This document shows, piece by piece, positions 7,832-16,410 of a DNA stretch of 34,470 bases. The stretch lies in the NCBI GenBank assembly GCA_905478365.1, contig CAJQIK010000070.1:1-34470 (forward strand), written 5' to 3'. The position numbers were made by a program, and so were the translations under genes. Numbering within the stretch: the stretch's first letter is position 1; every line of letters begins with the position of its first letter. The stretch comes from an uncultured Burkholderiales Genera incertae sedis bacterium (GTDB lineage Bacteria > Pseudomonadota > Gammaproteobacteria > Burkholderiales > Eutrophovitaceae). The notes under the pieces were generated by a model. The model was given only the letters and a program-made list of their open reading frames with translations, made no database searches and was not told the DNA's origin.

Positions 7832-9171
7832 TGGCTCGAAGAAGCCTCAGTAGTATTTCTTTTTTTTCTGGGTCGACGTCGTACACGTTTTTTTGGCTCC
7901 GTCGCCCCCAACTTGTTGTTATGTTCCAACCAAGATTCCCGAGCTTCTGGTTCAATCTCCTGAAATTGTGTCCACCAGTCTACAAGCTCCTGAGGTACCT
8001 CACCTACTATCCCCCTTAACTCCAGAAAATCGTAACCCGCACGAAATTTTCCATGCCGAAGCGCTTGAGCAGGCTTCTTTCCCCTGCGATTCAAAAGGCG
8101 ACCTTGGAGATACCAAATATCGCGAATGTCCGCAATGAGTCTTTTAGGGACGAACGTTTGACTCAAACTGTCACTGGCTTCGTCGATGGCTCGAACAAGT
8201 GCACCCATATACTTCGGATCGCTCTCTACGTAATTCCACTTTCTATCAACCTCAGGCCAAAACACTGCGGCGAACAAAAATGCGGGCGACACTGACTTAC
8301 CACTATTAATTCGATCATCGGTCTTTTCATAAACCAATCGTAAGAAATCCCCCTCTCTCGATTGCTCCTTGATCTTTTCCAACTTTCCAAATAGCGCCGA
8401 TTGAAACCCATAAGTCACGATTTTCTCGACTGCAGAAGCCAATGAGCCGCTTTTTACGACTTTTATAAATTCATCATATAACCGGGCGGTCGGTACCCCC
8501 TCTAATAATCTCGCCTGCTTTTTGAAAGGCGACCTCGTTTTTGGATCAATGGTTAGACCAAGTTTTTCAGATAGTCTAACCGCGCGCAACATCCTTACAG
8601 GGTCTTCGCGATATCTCTGAACCGGCGCCCCAATAATACGCAGTAAATTCTTTTGCGTATCTGCATATCCACCACAAAAGTCTAATACCTCCTCGGAACG
8701 AGGATCATAAAAAAGCGCGTTCACCGTAAAGTCTCTACGGATTGCATCCTCGCTAATTGAACCGAAAGTATTGTCACGCAAAAGACGTCCCTTACGATCT
8801 TTTGAATTAGATACCTCGTGCGGAGCTCGAAACGTCGATACTTCAACCATGTCACGGCCGCAGTAGACATGAACCAAGCGAAAGCGTCGACCTATGATTC
8901 TTGAATTTCGAAAAACCCTCCTGACTTCCTCGGGCGTTGCATCAGTTACAACATCGAAATCTTTCGGGACAAAGCCCAGCAACAAATCACGAACCGCACC
9001 ACCGACGACATAAGCCTCATATCCAGATTGATGCAACGTGGTAATTATGCGGGATGCGCAAGCGCTAATTTGATTAACATCGATACGGTGCTCGTCAAAA
9101 GGAATACGTAGCGGACCAACCGCTTTTTCTGACGGTTGTCCCATCAGTCTGCCAATTAAACGCTTTATCAT
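7828..9171 (-). CDS. pcnB: Poly(A) polymerase I
   Basis: PcnB adds 3' poly(A) tails to RNA and promotes decay. The 447-residue protein belongs to the class II nucleotidyltransferases: AYVVGGAVRDLLLGFVPKDFD (from about residue 54) contains the GG motif and the DxD metal-binding pair, and RRDFTVNALFYDP and the RYREDPVRMLRAVRLSEKLGL block follow. It is distinguished from CCA-adding enzyme by the long central and C-terminal domains and by a very basic tail (KKRVRRRPRKKR near 427-438) of the kind that binds RNA in PcnB. It lies upstream of and overlaps folK. No strong ribosome-binding site is visible at the ATG. Confidence 0.93.
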   Translation of the reverse strand: MIKRLIGRLMGQPSEKAVGPLRIPFDEHRIDVNQISACASRIITTLHQSGYEAYVVGGAVRDLLLGFVPKDFDVVTDATPEEVRRVFRNSRIIGRRFRLVHVYCGRDMVEVSTFRAPHEVSNSKDRKGRLLRDNTFGSISEDAIRRDFTVNALFYDPRSEEVLDFCGGYADTQKNLLRIIGAPVQRYREDPVRMLRAVRLSEKLGLTIDPKTRSPFKKQARLLEGVPTARLYDEFIKVVKSGSLASAVEKIVTYGFQSALFGKLEKIKEQSREGDFLRLVYEKTDDRINSGKSVSPAFLFAAVFWPEVDRKWNYVESDPKYMGALVRAIDEASDSLSQTFVPKRLIADIRDIWYLQGRLLNRRGKKPAQALRHGKFRAGYDFLELRGIVGEVPQELVDWWTQFQEIEPEARESWLEHNNKLGATEPKKRVRRRPRKKRNTTEASSSQ

Positions 9172-9240
9172 TAATTCATTAAACCGTGACTCGACACGTT
9201 ACTCCCAATAGTGCAACGCCAAATTATAGCGCATCCCCTC

Positions 9241-10005
9241 TCAGCGGCTTGGTACAAAAAGTTTAGCCTCACCATGCAGCACCTGATCAAACCGAGTTCC
9301 ATATAACCCGCTTAGATTCTCACTAGTCATTATTTCAGCACAAACTCCGGAGAGGTAAGTACCATCTTTGAATACCATAAGTGTGTGCGTAAAAAAACGA
9401 CTCGCTAAGTTAATGTCATGTATTACCATCATAGATGCTTTGTTATTCGTTCTAACAATTTTAGAAATCCAAGACAAAAATTTCATTTGCCCTGAATAAT
9501 CTAAGTTTTCTAGGGGCTCATCCCAAAGGAATATTTTCGGATCTTGTGCCATCAAACTCGCTAAACGTGCACGTTGTCGCTCCCCCCCAGACAAGCCTCG
9601 ATATTCTCTATGGGATAAATGCTCAATCTCAAAATTTTCTAAGGATTTGCTAGTCATCAATTGATCGCTCTCTGACTGACCCCATAATCCAACAGCGTGG
9701 GCAAAGCGTCCCAAGCCAACGTACTCCCCGACCAAACCCCAATAGTTCTGTTCCTCAAACTGAGGCAGGAGACCAACTTCTTTCGCTAAGGATTTTTTCG
9801 AATAAGCCGACATCGATATCTCGTTAACAAGAATGTCGTTTTGATTTGGTTTGGTTATACCCGATAGAAGTCTGACTAAAGATGTCTTTCCTGTTCCGTT
9901 TGCACCTAGGATTGCCCAGTTCTGGCCTAACTCAACATTAAACGACAGGTCACCCACAAGCACCTTTTGACCAACGATTACGTCAAGATTCTTAACTTGT
10001 AACAT
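9241..10005 (-). CDS. ABC transporter ATP-binding protein, FepC/BtuD-like
   Basis: This is the ATPase of a type II ABC importer for siderophore, heme or cobalamin. All nucleotide-binding motifs are present in about 254 residues: Walker A GANGTGKTSL (about 35-44), Q-loop LPQFEEQ, signature LSGGERQRARLA, Walker B IFLWDEPLENLD and the H-loop VIHD. The start overlaps the permease gene by 14 bases; a GTG one codon upstream is an alternative and neither has a strong ribosome-binding site. No periplasmic binding protein or TonB receptor gene is adjacent, so the substrate is unknown. Confidence 0.88.
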   Translation of the reverse strand: MLQVKNLDVIVGQKVLVGDLSFNVELGQNWAILGANGTGKTSLVRLLSGITKPNQNDILVNEISMSAYSKKSLAKEVGLLPQFEEQNYWGLVGEYVGLGRFAHAVGLWGQSESDQLMTSKSLENFEIEHLSHREYRGLSGGERQRARLASLMAQDPKIFLWDEPLENLDYSGQMKFLSWISKIVRTNNKASMMVIHDINLASRFFTHTLMVFKDGTYLSGVCAEIMTSENLSGLYGTRFDQVLHGEAKLFVPSR

Positions 10006-10972
10006 CACTGCGCTTATTCAGTAAGTAAATCAAAATGGGTACACCAATCAATGCGGTCATTACACCAACGGGTAACTGCAGAGGGGCCCATAACGAACGA
10101 GCCATGGTGTCTGCAACGACTACGAGAGCTCCTCCAGCAAAGGCAGACATCGGGATTAGGTAACGGTGACACCAGACACCAGTCATTCTAATGATATGAG
10201 GCACTACCAGACCAACAAAACCAATAGCTCCGCCCTCAACAACTACAGCAACCGCGGCAAAGGAAGCCAAAAGGTAAACGACATACTCAAGCCGCTTCAC
10301 AGATACCCCCATCGCAAGTGCTCGTTCAGAACCCAGTGACATAGCATCTAGTGCTCGACCAAAAATAACACCAAATAGGATGATCAAAATCATCAATACA
10401 CCCGCCCAAGACCTAGGTTCGGCGTAGGTTAGATCTCCCATCATCCAGAAAATCATACCTTTCATCATATTGGGCGGGGATAAAACAAGGATCAAACTAA
10501 TTAATGCATTTAAACCCGCGGACACCATAACCCCAGTCAAAATCAAGCGATAAGGATTCCAATCGGCACCTCTGTGTGCGATGAAAGCAACCAAAATAAT
10601 TACCAAGCCCGCTCCAACAAACCCAAGCGCTACCGAAAAAACAGGCACCGCGAACACTAATGCACTGAGGACGCCGAGCGACGCTCCGCTGGAAATACCG
10701 AATATATAAGGATCTGCTAAGGGATTACGCAACAGTGTTTGAAGCAAGCAACCAGACATCGCAAGCAAAGCCCCCGACATAAAAGCAACGAGGACTCTGG
10801 GAAATCGTAACTGAGACACAACCGTCCAATGGACCCCTTCAGTTTCACGGATGCTCTTGAACAACATGTCAATGGGAATAGAAACGCTACCAAATCCGAC
10901 GCATGCGAGGGAGATAAGGATACTCATTAAAGCCACGCTAACTAGAGCTGACTGTTGACTCATTCGTATCAT
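9992..10972 (-). CDS. FecCD/BtuC-family ABC transporter permease
   Basis: This 326-residue polytopic membrane protein is the permease partner of the overlapping ATPase gene. FecCD-family features are seen in order: RFPRVLVAFMSGALLAMSG (about 57-75), LQTLLRNPLADPYIFGISSG (about 78-97), and GAIGFVGLVVPHIIRM (about 247-262), with around nine or ten hydrophobic segments. ATG codons at 10972 and 10963 are both possible starts and neither has a good ribosome-binding site. The family imports ferric siderophores, heme or vitamin B12. The gene begins 6 bases after the HAD phosphatase stop, so it is probably in the same transcript. Confidence 0.88.
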   Translation of the reverse strand: MIRMSQQSALVSVALMSILISLACVGFGSVSIPIDMLFKSIRETEGVHWTVVSQLRFPRVLVAFMSGALLAMSGCLLQTLLRNPLADPYIFGISSGASLGVLSALVFAVPVFSVALGFVGAGLVIILVAFIAHRGADWNPYRLILTGVMVSAGLNALISLILVLSPPNMMKGMIFWMMGDLTYAEPRSWAGVLMILIILFGVIFGRALDAMSLGSERALAMGVSVKRLEYVVYLLASFAAVAVVVEGGAIGFVGLVVPHIIRMTGVWCHRYLIPMSAFAGGALVVVADTMARSLWAPLQLPVGVMTALIGVPILIYLLNKRSDVTS

Positions 10973-10978
10973 TTAGAC

Positions 10979-11644
10979 TTAATCGTCAACGTGCAATTGA
11001 AGCACTTCCCAACCCTTCGACTGCGCATGAGCCAATAACTTCGGGTCTGGGTTCACCGCAACGGGTTTATGAACAATTTCGAGTAGCGGCAAATCATTAA
11101 TTGAATCACTGAAGAATAAAATTTCCTCAAAACTATCCATCGAAAAACCAATCGCACTTAACCACGACTTCACTCGCTTCACTTTTCCATCTTTAAAAGA
11201 AGGAAGGCCTGCGGCCCGGCCCGTAAACTCCCCCTCTTCCTCTTCAAGATCAGTAGCGATTAGGTGCTCAATTCCAAACTCATCTGCGATAGGCCTTGTA
11301 ATGAAGGCGTTCGTCGCTGTGACGATTGCGACTAGTTCGCCTCGAAACCGATGCACCAATTCACGCGCAGAACCCTTAATCATGGGATGAATTTTCTCGC
11401 GCATAAAATCTTTATGCCACTGATTTAATTGGTTACGTGGATATTGACTAAGAGGTTGTAATTGAAAATCAAGGAACTCCATGATATCGAGCGTCCCGCT
11501 TTGATAGGCACGATAAAACTCCTCATTGCGGCTCTCATAACTTTCCCGATCAAGAACATTTTTCTCAATCAAAAATTGAGCCCATTCAAAATCACTATCA
11601 CCATCGAGTAATGTATTGTCTAAATCAAATAGTACTAACTTCAT
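10979..11644 (-). CDS. HAD-IB family phosphatase
   Basis: This is a 221-residue haloacid-dehalogenase-type phosphohydrolase of subfamily IB (SerB/CicA-like). Motif I is FDLDNTLLDGDS with nucleophile Asp6 and acid Asp8. Motif II is IVTATN (about 107-112). Motif III is the lysine of FKDGKVKRV, and motif IV is FFSDSINDLPLLE with the metal-binding aspartates. A helical cap lies between motifs I and II. Related genes next to hda or pcnB are often annotated as histidinol-phosphatase-like or phosphoserine-phosphatase-like, but the substrate cannot be read from sequence. AAGG lies about 8 bases before the ATG. Confidence 0.88.
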   Translation of the reverse strand: MKLVLFDLDNTLLDGDSDFEWAQFLIEKNVLDRESYESRNEEFYRAYQSGTLDIMEFLDFQLQPLSQYPRNQLNQWHKDFMREKIHPMIKGSARELVHRFRGELVAIVTATNAFITRPIADEFGIEHLIATDLEEEEGEFTGRAAGLPSFKDGKVKRVKSWLSAIGFSMDSFEEILFFSDSINDLPLLEIVHKPVAVNPDPKLLAHAQSKGWEVLQLHVDD

Positions 11645-11698
11645 ACGATTACCTTGCCGAATTTAAGCTTCCTGATCTCTGTACGAATGATCATTGAG

Positions 11699-12367
11699 CT
11701 AATCTGTTAAGTCAAAGAAAGATTTAACTAAAGGAACTGTGATACCTCTTTTAAGTTCCATTGAGTATCGATCCAGCCCATCCAGTAACGCAACAAGACT
11801 GCGAAGATCCCTTGGATACCTTGAAAGAATGAAGGCAATTACTTCCTTGGACATATCAAACCCACGCAACTTTGCGTACTCTACTAAAGCTTCTTTTTTT
11901 TGAATGTCATCCAGACCGAAAACCTGATACACCAAGCCCCACCCAAGTCGAGTGAGAACATCAGATCGTAGATCCAACGCGGACAAAGGCTGTCTTCCGG
12001 TTATGATCATACGACCACCGCAATTTCTAACCTCGTTATAGGCATTGAAAAAAACGATTTGCTCGTCAGCAGTTAGACGGTCAATATCATCAACGCAAAG
12101 ACAAAGCTCATTATTTAAGATGTGGGCATCGACACAGCGCATGTCGTAACAGACCCTGCGACCTGCCGCCTCCCAGGCAGCGCCAGCAGCGCGCAACAAA
12201 TGCGTCTTACCTACATCCGCTAAACCCCATAAATATATAAACCTGACATCACTGCCGCTTTTTATAAACTGCTCCATTGTCGCTAAAAGCTCACGATTTT
12301 GCCCAACCACGAAGTTATCAATGGACGGCGAGGGAGCCGTTTTAAGTTCAAAAGCTAGTTGATGCAT
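11699..12367 (-). CDS. hda: DnaA regulatory inactivator Hda
   Basis: Hda is a small AAA+ protein, homologous to the DnaA ATPase domain, that works with the DNA-loaded beta clamp to make DnaA hydrolyse ATP after initiation. At 222 residues it has the AAA+ core and lacks the DnaA DNA-binding domain. The N-terminal HQLAFEL is a clamp-binding element of the QL-x-L type. Walker A reads GLADVGKTHLL (about 48-58), with ADV in the central positions, and Walker B is LCVDDIDRL. GRQPLSALDLRSDVLTRLGWG carries the sensor/box VII-like region. It is the first gene of the leftward set, divergent from purM across a 233-base gap. Confidence 0.92.
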   Translation of the reverse strand: MHQLAFELKTAPSPSIDNFVVGQNRELLATMEQFIKSGSDVRFIYLWGLADVGKTHLLRAAGAAWEAAGRRVCYDMRCVDAHILNNELCLCVDDIDRLTADEQIVFFNAYNEVRNCGGRMIITGRQPLSALDLRSDVLTRLGWGLVYQVFGLDDIQKKEALVEYAKLRGFDMSKEVIAFILSRYPRDLRSLVALLDGLDRYSMELKRGITVPLVKSFFDLTD

Positions 12368-12503
12368 AAGTCATTTTGTTCTTTTTGTTGATATAGTGGA
12401 TCGTCCCCTTGACTCACATCAATTCGGTGAGTAGAGCTAAATTAATGAAGAAAACAAGAGTGAGTTTAGGTAGAATCTCATAACAATATTGAGAATTCTA
12501 TCA

Positions 12504-12600
12504 GGGTCTGAGTCTGGGCTTGGATGATTATCATGTTAATCCAATAGAAGACCCGAGTAACGTAATGTTAAAGGGTCATTACTTAAGCGAGTAACCGATC
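12504..12600 (+). promoter_or_regulatory. purM 5' leader with competing inverted repeats (tentative)
   Basis: GGGTCT at 12504-12509 can pair with AGACCC at 12549-12554. That same arm (GACCC, 12550-12554) can instead pair with GGGTC at 12573-12577, with an inner TAAC/GTTA stem. The two pairings exclude each other. A further odd palindrome, ATGATTATCAT, lies at 12524-12534. A weak -35-like TTGACT at 12409-12414 could serve an upstream promoter, but its -10 is poor. Whether any of this folds or regulates purM is unknown. Confidence 0.25.
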
Positions 12601-13641
12601 GTGGCAAACGAAAAACTCTCATATAAAGGGGCTGGAGTCGATATAGATGCTGGCGAAGAGCTAGTCAAAAATATCAAGCCTCTCGCTGCTAAAACCAAAA
12701 GAGATGGTTTAGTCGGCGGAATTGGCGGGTTTGGCGCGTTATTTGAAATTCCGAAGCACTTCAAACAACCCATCTTGGTAACGGGCACTGATGGCGTTGG
12801 TACTAAGTTGAGGCTCGCGCTCGATATCGAACGCCACAATACCATCGGTATCGATCTGGTTGCGATGAGCGTAAATGATATTTTGGTTCAAGGAGCAGAA
12901 CCCTTATTTTTTCTAGATTACTTTTCATGTGGAAAACTCGACGTAGAACGAGCAACTGAGGTCGTTTCAGGAATTGCTAAAGGTTGCGAGCTCTCCGGGT
13001 GCGCATTAATCGGCGGAGAGACTGCTGAGATGCCGGGCATGTATGCGGGCGAAGAATATGATCTCGCTGGGTTTGCCGTCGGCGCAGTGGAAAAAACTAA
13101 AATCATCACTGGTGAACATATTTCAAGAGGTGATGCCCTTCTAGGACTAGGTAGTAGCGGGGCGCACTCAAATGGATATTCTCTGATAAGAAAAATTCTT
13201 ACTAAATCAAACGCTAAACTAGACCAAAAGCTTGCTGATCGGACGCTAGGGGATTTACTGATTGAGCCAACCCGAATTTATGTAGGCTCTATATTAAATG
13301 CGCTCAAAACAGAGCAAATAAAAGGTCTCGCACACATAACAGGCGGGGGTATTATCGAAAACATTCCAAGAATACTCCCCGAACATCTAGCGGCCGAAGT
13401 CGACTTAAAATCTTGGCCCAGAAGCGAACTTTTCCAGTGGCTTCAGGCGAATGGTAATGTCGATGATGAGGAAATGCTTCGAGTTTTTAATTGTGGCATT
13501 GGGATGGTTGTAGTTTGTGCGGCTGAACAAAGCCAGGCGCTCGGTCAGATTCTAGAGTCAACAGGAGAAACTGTGTTTCATATTGGAACCATCGTAAACA
13601 GAAAAGGAACGGAACACCAAACGCGACTCATCAACACATAA
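12601..13641 (+). CDS. purM: Phosphoribosylformylglycinamidine cyclo-ligase (AIR synthetase)
   Basis: PurM closes the imidazole ring of AIR in purine synthesis, using ATP. The 346-residue length matches the family (E. coli 345). Motifs include [17 protein letters not shown] at the N-terminus, [13 protein letters not shown] (about 61-73), the signature [11 protein letters not shown] (about 138-148), [18 protein letters not shown] and [13 protein letters not shown]. The start is GTG: an in-frame TAA three codons upstream rules out a longer protein and no ATG gives the conserved N-terminus. The ribosome-binding site is weak. It leads the purM-purN-DUF3108-rsmB operon. Confidence 0.97.
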   Translation: MANEKLSYKGAGVDIDAGEELVKNIKPLAAKTKRDGLVGGIGGFGALFEIPKHFKQPILVTGTDGVGTKLRLALDIERHNTIGIDLVAMSVNDILVQGAEPLFFLDYFSCGKLDVERATEVVSGIAKGCELSGCALIGGETAEMPGMYAGEEYDLAGFAVGAVEKTKIITGEHISRGDALLGLGSSGAHSNGYSLIRKILTKSNAKLDQKLADRTLGDLLIEPTRIYVGSILNALKTEQIKGLAHITGGGIIENIPRILPEHLAAEVDLKSWPRSELFQWLQANGNVDDEEMLRVFNCGIGMVVVCAAEQSQALGQILESTGETVFHIGTIVNRKGTEHQTRLINT

Positions 13642-13666
13642 TTGATAATGTAAATTCAGCCTCCAG

Positions 13667-14293
13667 ATGAAAAAAATAGTTATTTTAATATCCGGACGGG
13701 GCAGCAATATGCAAGCGATCGTTAATGCGAATATGCCGCATAAGATTTGTTGCGTCCTAAGCAATAATCCTGACGCCGAGGGTTTGGACTTCGCGAGAAA
13801 TAAGGGGATTGACACATGCGTTGTCAACCACCGTGATTACCCGGATCGTGATTCGTTTGATCAAGCTTTGGGGGACAGAATGGACAAATATCAACCAGAT
13901 CTCATCGTCCTAGCCGGATTTATGAGGGTTTTAACGTCCAACATTGTGGAGCGTTTTGCTGAGAGAATCATCAACATTCACCCCTCATTACTGCCCGCAT
14001 TTAAAGGACTAAATACCCACGTCAAAGCCATTGAATCTGGCGCCAAACTCCATGGTTGCACCGTTCATTTTGTTACTCCTAACCTAGACGAGGGACCGAT
14101 CATTGCGCAAGCAGCGCTGCGTATAAAACCGGACGACACCACGCAAACTCTCGCCGATCGAATTCTCACTCTAGAACATGAAATCCTTCCTAAATCAATT
14201 GCATGGATTCTAGATGGTCGCTGTACAATATCAAAGAACCAAATCACACTTGATCCAACGATTGTTAAAGACAGCTTTAGCTTCCAAGGGTAA
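13667..14293 (+). CDS. purN: Phosphoribosylglycinamide formyltransferase (GAR transformylase)
   Basis: PurN transfers a formyl group from 10-formyltetrahydrofolate to GAR, the third step of purine synthesis. The 208-residue protein shows SGRGSNMQAI for phosphoribosyl binding near the N-terminus, VLAGFMRVLT, the catalytic NIHPSLLPAFKGLNTH (about 104-119, holding the conserved Asn and His), GCTVHFVTPNLDEGPII with the catalytic Asp, and a C-terminal helix typical of the family. It lies 25 bases downstream of purM, the order found in many proteobacteria. Confidence 0.97.
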   Translation: MKKIVILISGRGSNMQAIVNANMPHKICCVLSNNPDAEGLDFARNKGIDTCVVNHRDYPDRDSFDQALGDRMDKYQPDLIVLAGFMRVLTSNIVERFAERIINIHPSLLPAFKGLNTHVKAIESGAKLHGCTVHFVTPNLDEGPIIAQAALRIKPDDTTQTLADRILTLEHEILPKSIAWILDGRCTISKNQITLDPTIVKDSFSFQG

Positions 14294-14310
14294 TCGACGG
14301 AAATAATAAA

Positions 14311-15018
14311 TTGAGATTGATAACCATTAATAAGTTTTTCCTAATGTTGTTGAGCATCGCTTTTACAGCTCTAACAAATGCGGCTCCACCCGATTCAGTA
14401 AAAATCATGTTTGAAGTAAAAATGGGAGAACTAAAGATCGGTCAAGGTATCGACACACTCCAACACGACTCACAGTCCTACATACTCACAAGTAAGATCA
14501 TCCCAAGAGGGCTCGCATCGCTATTTCTTGATAAGGTGGAACGAGAGAGTAGAGGGTCTATATCTGAGAGCGGACTGATTCCTGAACGTTTTATCGAGAG
14601 CGGGAATAAAAAAAAGGGGACTGGGGAGGCTCTCTTTGACTGGAGTAATAACGTTCTAACGTTGATAACGCGTGACGGGAAACAAGAGGTATCACTTCCA
14701 GCTCATAGCATTGACCAGGCAACACTGCCCTACCTGTTTTCTTTTAAAGACGCCTTACCTGCGGAATCAACCATAGATATTACGGACGGCAGGAGACTAA
14801 AACAGTATGCATACGAGCGAAAAGAGGATCAAACCATCGCGACACCTATTGGAGTCTTGGACACTGTACATTACAGAAAAATAGTGAACGCAGACACCGA
14901 CCGTCAATTTGAATTTTGGTTGTCCTACGATCATCATTTATTGCCTGTGAAAATTCGATTTGTTGATAAAAAAGGAAATGTTATTGAGTCGACCGTTCAA
15001 GCGTTAGCAATAAACTGA
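14311..15018 (+). CDS. DUF3108-family exported protein
   Basis: This 235-residue protein of unknown function is predicted to be exported. A TTG start at 14311 is preferred because it gives a complete signal peptide (positively charged MRLITINK, hydrophobic FFLMLLSIAF, then LTNAAPP as a probable cleavage region); the first ATG, 11 codons later, would drop the basic N-region. The mature part is beta-rich: a lipocalin-like alternation starts at VKIMFEVKMGELKIGQG, and GVLDTVHYRKI and DHHLLPVKIRFVDKKGN are characteristic of DUF3108. It is sandwiched between purN and rsmB and its TGA overlaps the rsmB ATG by one base, so its expression is tied to them. An envelope role is inference. Confidence 0.75.
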   Translation: MRLITINKFFLMLLSIAFTALTNAAPPDSVKIMFEVKMGELKIGQGIDTLQHDSQSYILTSKIIPRGLASLFLDKVERESRGSISESGLIPERFIESGNKKKGTGEALFDWSNNVLTLITRDGKQEVSLPAHSIDQATLPYLFSFKDALPAESTIDITDGRRLKQYAYERKEDQTIATPIGVLDTVHYRKIVNADTDRQFEFWLSYDHHLLPVKIRFVDKKGNVIESTVQALAIN

Positions 15019-16277
15019 TGGAAATATTAAACCCAAAGCTCTTCGACGCCACGGTCGCCGCAACTGCAGAAATACTAAAGCTCTCGTCTCCAGCGGACAT
15101 AATGCTTTCGCGCTACTTTAGAAATAATAGAAGTTTAGGGAGCCATGAACGTCCTTTGATCGCCGATGTGGTGTACAGCGTGATTCGGAATAAAACTTAT
15201 TTGGAGAAAATTTCAGGGTCAACAGATGCTCCGATGATGTGCTTGACTTCTTTAAACAAAATATTTGGGCTGTCACTGACCTCCCTAAAAGCTAACGTCG
15301 CCAAAAAATGGCATGAAAGTATTGAAAATTTAAAAGAGAGGCCCATCCCGGAGCTCAGTCCTGAAGACCGCTATTCGATTCCAGATTGGTTATGGAAAAA
15401 AATGAATACGCAATATGGCCTCGATGGGGCCTCAAACCTCGCTCAAGCTTTACTTGCGAAAGCGCCGTTTGATCTGCGGGTCAATCAAGTTCGCGCGTCC
15501 AGAAAACAAGTTTTAGCTGAGCTTGCATCAGAGGGTATCAAGGGGAAAACCACGCCACTATCCTCCCTTGGTATACGAATTAAAGAAAATTTTGGTTTAC
15601 AAAAACATAGATTATTCCTTGAGGGGCACCTTGAAGTTCAGGACGAAGGCAGCCAAATACTCGCACAACTGGTAGGTGCTAAAAGAGGACAGATGGTGGT
15701 CGATTTTTGCGCCGGAGCTGGTGGTAAAACACTGGCACTTGGTGCAATGATGAGCAATCAAGGGCGTCTATACGCCTTCGATGTTTCTGCCAAGAGATTA
15801 GAACGATTGAAGCCTCGTTTAAAACGATCTGGATTGTCCAACGTCCAGACACAGTTGATTGGCAGTGAAAAAGACCCAAGAATTCAGCGTTTAGCTGGAA
15901 AAATTGATCGGGTCCTAATCGATGCACCCTGTAGCGGATTAGGTACACTGCGCCGCAATCCTGACATGAAGTGGCGGCAATCAGAAAAAGATATTTCCTC
16001 AATGGCCGAAAAACAGCTTCGGATTCTGAGTGCGGCCAGCAAATTAGTGAAAAAAGACGGATTACTGATCTATGGAACCTGCAGCATACTACGTGATGAA
16101 AACGAGTCAGTCATAGAAAATTTTTTGGCCGAGCATCAAGGTAGATTCGAACCCGTCGATGCAGCCCAATCGCTCAGCATAGAGGGTATAGACCCTCAAA
16201 ATACGCCCTATTTAAAACTTCTACCAAATACACACGGGTGCGACGGGTTTTTCGCTGCCATTTTAAGAGCGATTTAA
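15018..16277 (+). CDS. rsmB: 16S rRNA (cytosine-C5)-methyltransferase, RsmB/NOP family
   Basis: RsmB-type enzymes make m5C967 in 16S rRNA using S-adenosylmethionine. The 419-residue protein (E. coli RsmB 429) has an N-terminal NusB-like helical region and a C-terminal Rossmann methyltransferase domain: SAM motif I VVDFCAGAGGKTLALGA (about 228-244), motif IV IDAPCSGLGTLRRNPDMKW with the release cysteine, and motif VI YGTCSILRDENE with the nucleophile cysteine. The C-terminal DGFFAAILR is typical. The start ATG overlaps the previous stop (TGATG). It could be another member of the RsmB/RsmF group, but length and operon fit RsmB. Confidence 0.9.
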   Translation: MEILNPKLFDATVAATAEILKLSSPADIMLSRYFRNNRSLGSHERPLIADVVYSVIRNKTYLEKISGSTDAPMMCLTSLNKIFGLSLTSLKANVAKKWHESIENLKERPIPELSPEDRYSIPDWLWKKMNTQYGLDGASNLAQALLAKAPFDLRVNQVRASRKQVLAELASEGIKGKTTPLSSLGIRIKENFGLQKHRLFLEGHLEVQDEGSQILAQLVGAKRGQMVVDFCAGAGGKTLALGAMMSNQGRLYAFDVSAKRLERLKPRLKRSGLSNVQTQLIGSEKDPRIQRLAGKIDRVLIDAPCSGLGTLRRNPDMKWRQSEKDISSMAEKQLRILSAASKLVKKDGLLIYGTCSILRDENESVIENFLAEHQGRFEPVDAAQSLSIEGIDPQNTPYLKLLPNTHGCDGFFAAILRAI

Positions 16278-16410
16278 TATTAAAACGTAAATATATTGGC
16301 CTCAACAAGAAACAAATTAATCTTTTTTTAGTCTGAGAGTAGGAATTTAGGATTTTTCCTATCTAGGTGGTTTAAAATGATGAATAGAACACAAACAATG
16401 AGGAAATTGA

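Noticed and set aside
9241-10972. Assigning the ABC pair as btuD-btuC
   Set aside because: The FecCD family shares these motifs for siderophores, heme and B12; with no binding protein present the substrate cannot be assigned.
12518-12546. Possible Fur box around ATGATTATCAT
   Set aside because: Only the central part resembles the 19-bp Fur consensus, the flanks do not match, and purM is not an expected iron-regulated gene.
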